DNA of 64,000 nt, from contig JAVGWX010000002.1 of assembly GCA_036924085.1 (NCBI GenBank), positions 155,724,816 through 155,788,815 of the forward strand, written 5' to 3'. This stretch comes from Ariolimax columbianus (Eukaryota; Mollusca; Gastropoda; Stylommatophora; Arionidae). The position numbers and the translations under genes are program-made. How positions within the stretch are numbered: position 1 is the first letter of the stretch; each line of letters opens with the position of its first letter. Of this stretch, positions 63,151 to 64,000 are shown in pieces. The notes beneath the pieces are model-generated. The model worked only from the letters and a program-made list of their open reading frames with translations, was not told where the DNA came from and made no database searches.

Positions 63151-64000
63151 AGATCCTTCTTCTTCATCTTCATCGTACGCAGTCAGACAGTAACCATTAT
63201 TTTTTCGAAAAAAGCGGCGGTCATCCTGAGGCTATCGACACTGCCATATAGCTTGTCTTGTGTTGCCACTGGTGATGGCCACATCTGCTATCTCTGATCC
63301 TCGTATGTCGGGCAGTTCTGCAGCAGATGCTCAGCGGTCATTTTCCCGGTACCACACGGGCATTCGTCGGTACCACCTATCTTCAATTTGTTGAATAGGT
63401 GGTACCTCAGTCTATTGTGGCCAGTGCGAAGTCTGAAGACAACGACCTGCTCTCTTCTGTTCAACTGTTAATATGCATCGTTTTTGGTGTAGCCGGTATG
63501 TTCAGTTTCCCATTTGGTCATGTATCTGGCTTTAATAAGCCGGTTTGACTCTTCGTACGTCATACTAGTATCTGTTTGTGGTAGTCTTGCACCTTCTTTT
63601 GCCAGTCTGTCTGCCTCCTCGTTGCATTGGATGTTGCAGTGTGATGGGACCCACTGTACCACTACCCTTTTTGGTGCGGACTGCTGGCATAGTTGACAGA
63701 GCACTGCTCTTAAGTCATTAAGCTCAGTGTTTTTCTGGCTTTTTAGCGCTGTGACTATGGCCAGACAATCTGTAAGCAGGACTGTATGGCTTTCATTTTC
63801 TTTATGTGTCACCATTTCTTCCACTGCCGCCCTCAGTGCCTCTGCCTCCGCTCTGAAATTGCTTGTGTACTTACCAGTAGCGAATGACAGTGTTATTTTT
63901 CTGCCATTTGGTAGGTTCAGGAATGCTCTTGCCCCTCCGTTCTGTGTAGTGTTTGTTACAGAACCGTCGGTGTATGCATGGGTCCAGTCCATGCTTGGGT
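63151..64000 (-). mobile_element. RNase H-bearing LINE, 3' end, continues past window
   Basis: Minus-strand element whose 3' end ((GAA)n-like tail, plus-strand TTCTTCTTC at 63153) joins the CR1-like LINE. It encodes an RNase H domain: HAYTDGS at the window edge, NFRAEAEALRAAVEEM, LLTDCLAIV, and VQWVPSHCN...EEADRLAKEG. A Cys/His knuckle (CPCGTGKMTAEHLLQNC) and FFEKIMVTV with stop follow. A single stop (TAA at 63468-63470, where the 48.2-kb copy has TAC) breaks the frame. Same family as the nested 48175-48504 insert. Confidence 0.9.
63468..63992 (-). pseudogene. LINE RNase H domain
   Basis: 175-codon minus-strand frame. The RNase H catalytic pattern is complete: D in YTDGS, E in AEAEAL, D in LLTDC and D in EEADRLA. 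It would hydrolyse RNA in RNA-DNA hybrids during retrotransposition. It belongs to the LINE polyprotein, not to a separate gene. Confidence 0.88.

Noticed and set aside
63468..63992. Stand-alone ribonuclease H gene
   Set aside because: It is continuous with a LINE Cys/His C-terminus and tail, and has a related copy inside another LINE at 48.2 kb.

Overview
This window looks like nuclear DNA of an invertebrate animal, most likely a mollusc or another lophotrochozoan (inference). The evidence is intron-split coding sequence with GT-AG boundaries, non-LTR retrotransposons of three or more types, tRNA-derived SINEs, a mariner-type transposase fragment, and very many minisatellite arrays. No bacterial operons, ribosome binding sites, rRNA genes or CRISPR arrays are visible.

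The one host gene I can reconstruct with confidence is on the minus strand, from 34651 down to 16878. It is a complete-looking ten-exon dual oxidase maturation factor (DUOXA family) encoding 681 residues. All nine intron phases agree, and the core can be followed through its membrane segments and extracellular loop. The product would be an ER-to-plasma-membrane partner of a DUOX hydrogen-peroxide-generating oxidase. The last exon carries eight in-frame copies of a 15-residue unit, a coding minisatellite, in the predicted cytosolic tail. Most introns are filled with unrelated tandem arrays.

Layout: 1-5.6 kb is simple repeats and minisatellites; 5.6-6.85 kb is a minus-strand RTE-like LINE 3' part; 7.6-13.9 kb is array after array (36, 22, 27 and 40 bp units), with a LINE reverse-transcriptase fragment at 13.94-14.24 kb; 16.9-34.65 kb is DUOXA; 35.3-36.2 kb is a 19-bp array; 36.4 kb is a SINE; 37.5-38.05 kb is a LINE remnant; 42.2-42.96 kb is a mariner DNA-binding domain with an internal amino-acid repeat; 47.6-49.6 kb is an RNase H-bearing LINE with a younger relative inserted in it; 49.6-50.9 kb is a pentanucleotide field; 53.5-55.3 kb holds LINE remnants, one split by a SINE exactly in the SGVRQG motif; 57.1-64 kb is a CR1-like LINE split by an RTE-like LINE and then joined at 63.15 kb by an RNase H LINE in the opposite orientation.

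The transposable elements are decayed (stops, frameshifts, poly-C tracts), but several insertions keep readable target-site duplications, so relative ages can be ordered. I found no previously undescribed multi-gene system. The most unusual observations are the two protein-coding minisatellite expansions (DUOXA tail; mariner helix-turn-helix), the precise nested insertions, and a 12-bp perfect hairpin kept in both copies of the younger RNase H LINE. Boundaries were read by eye and need RNA evidence.
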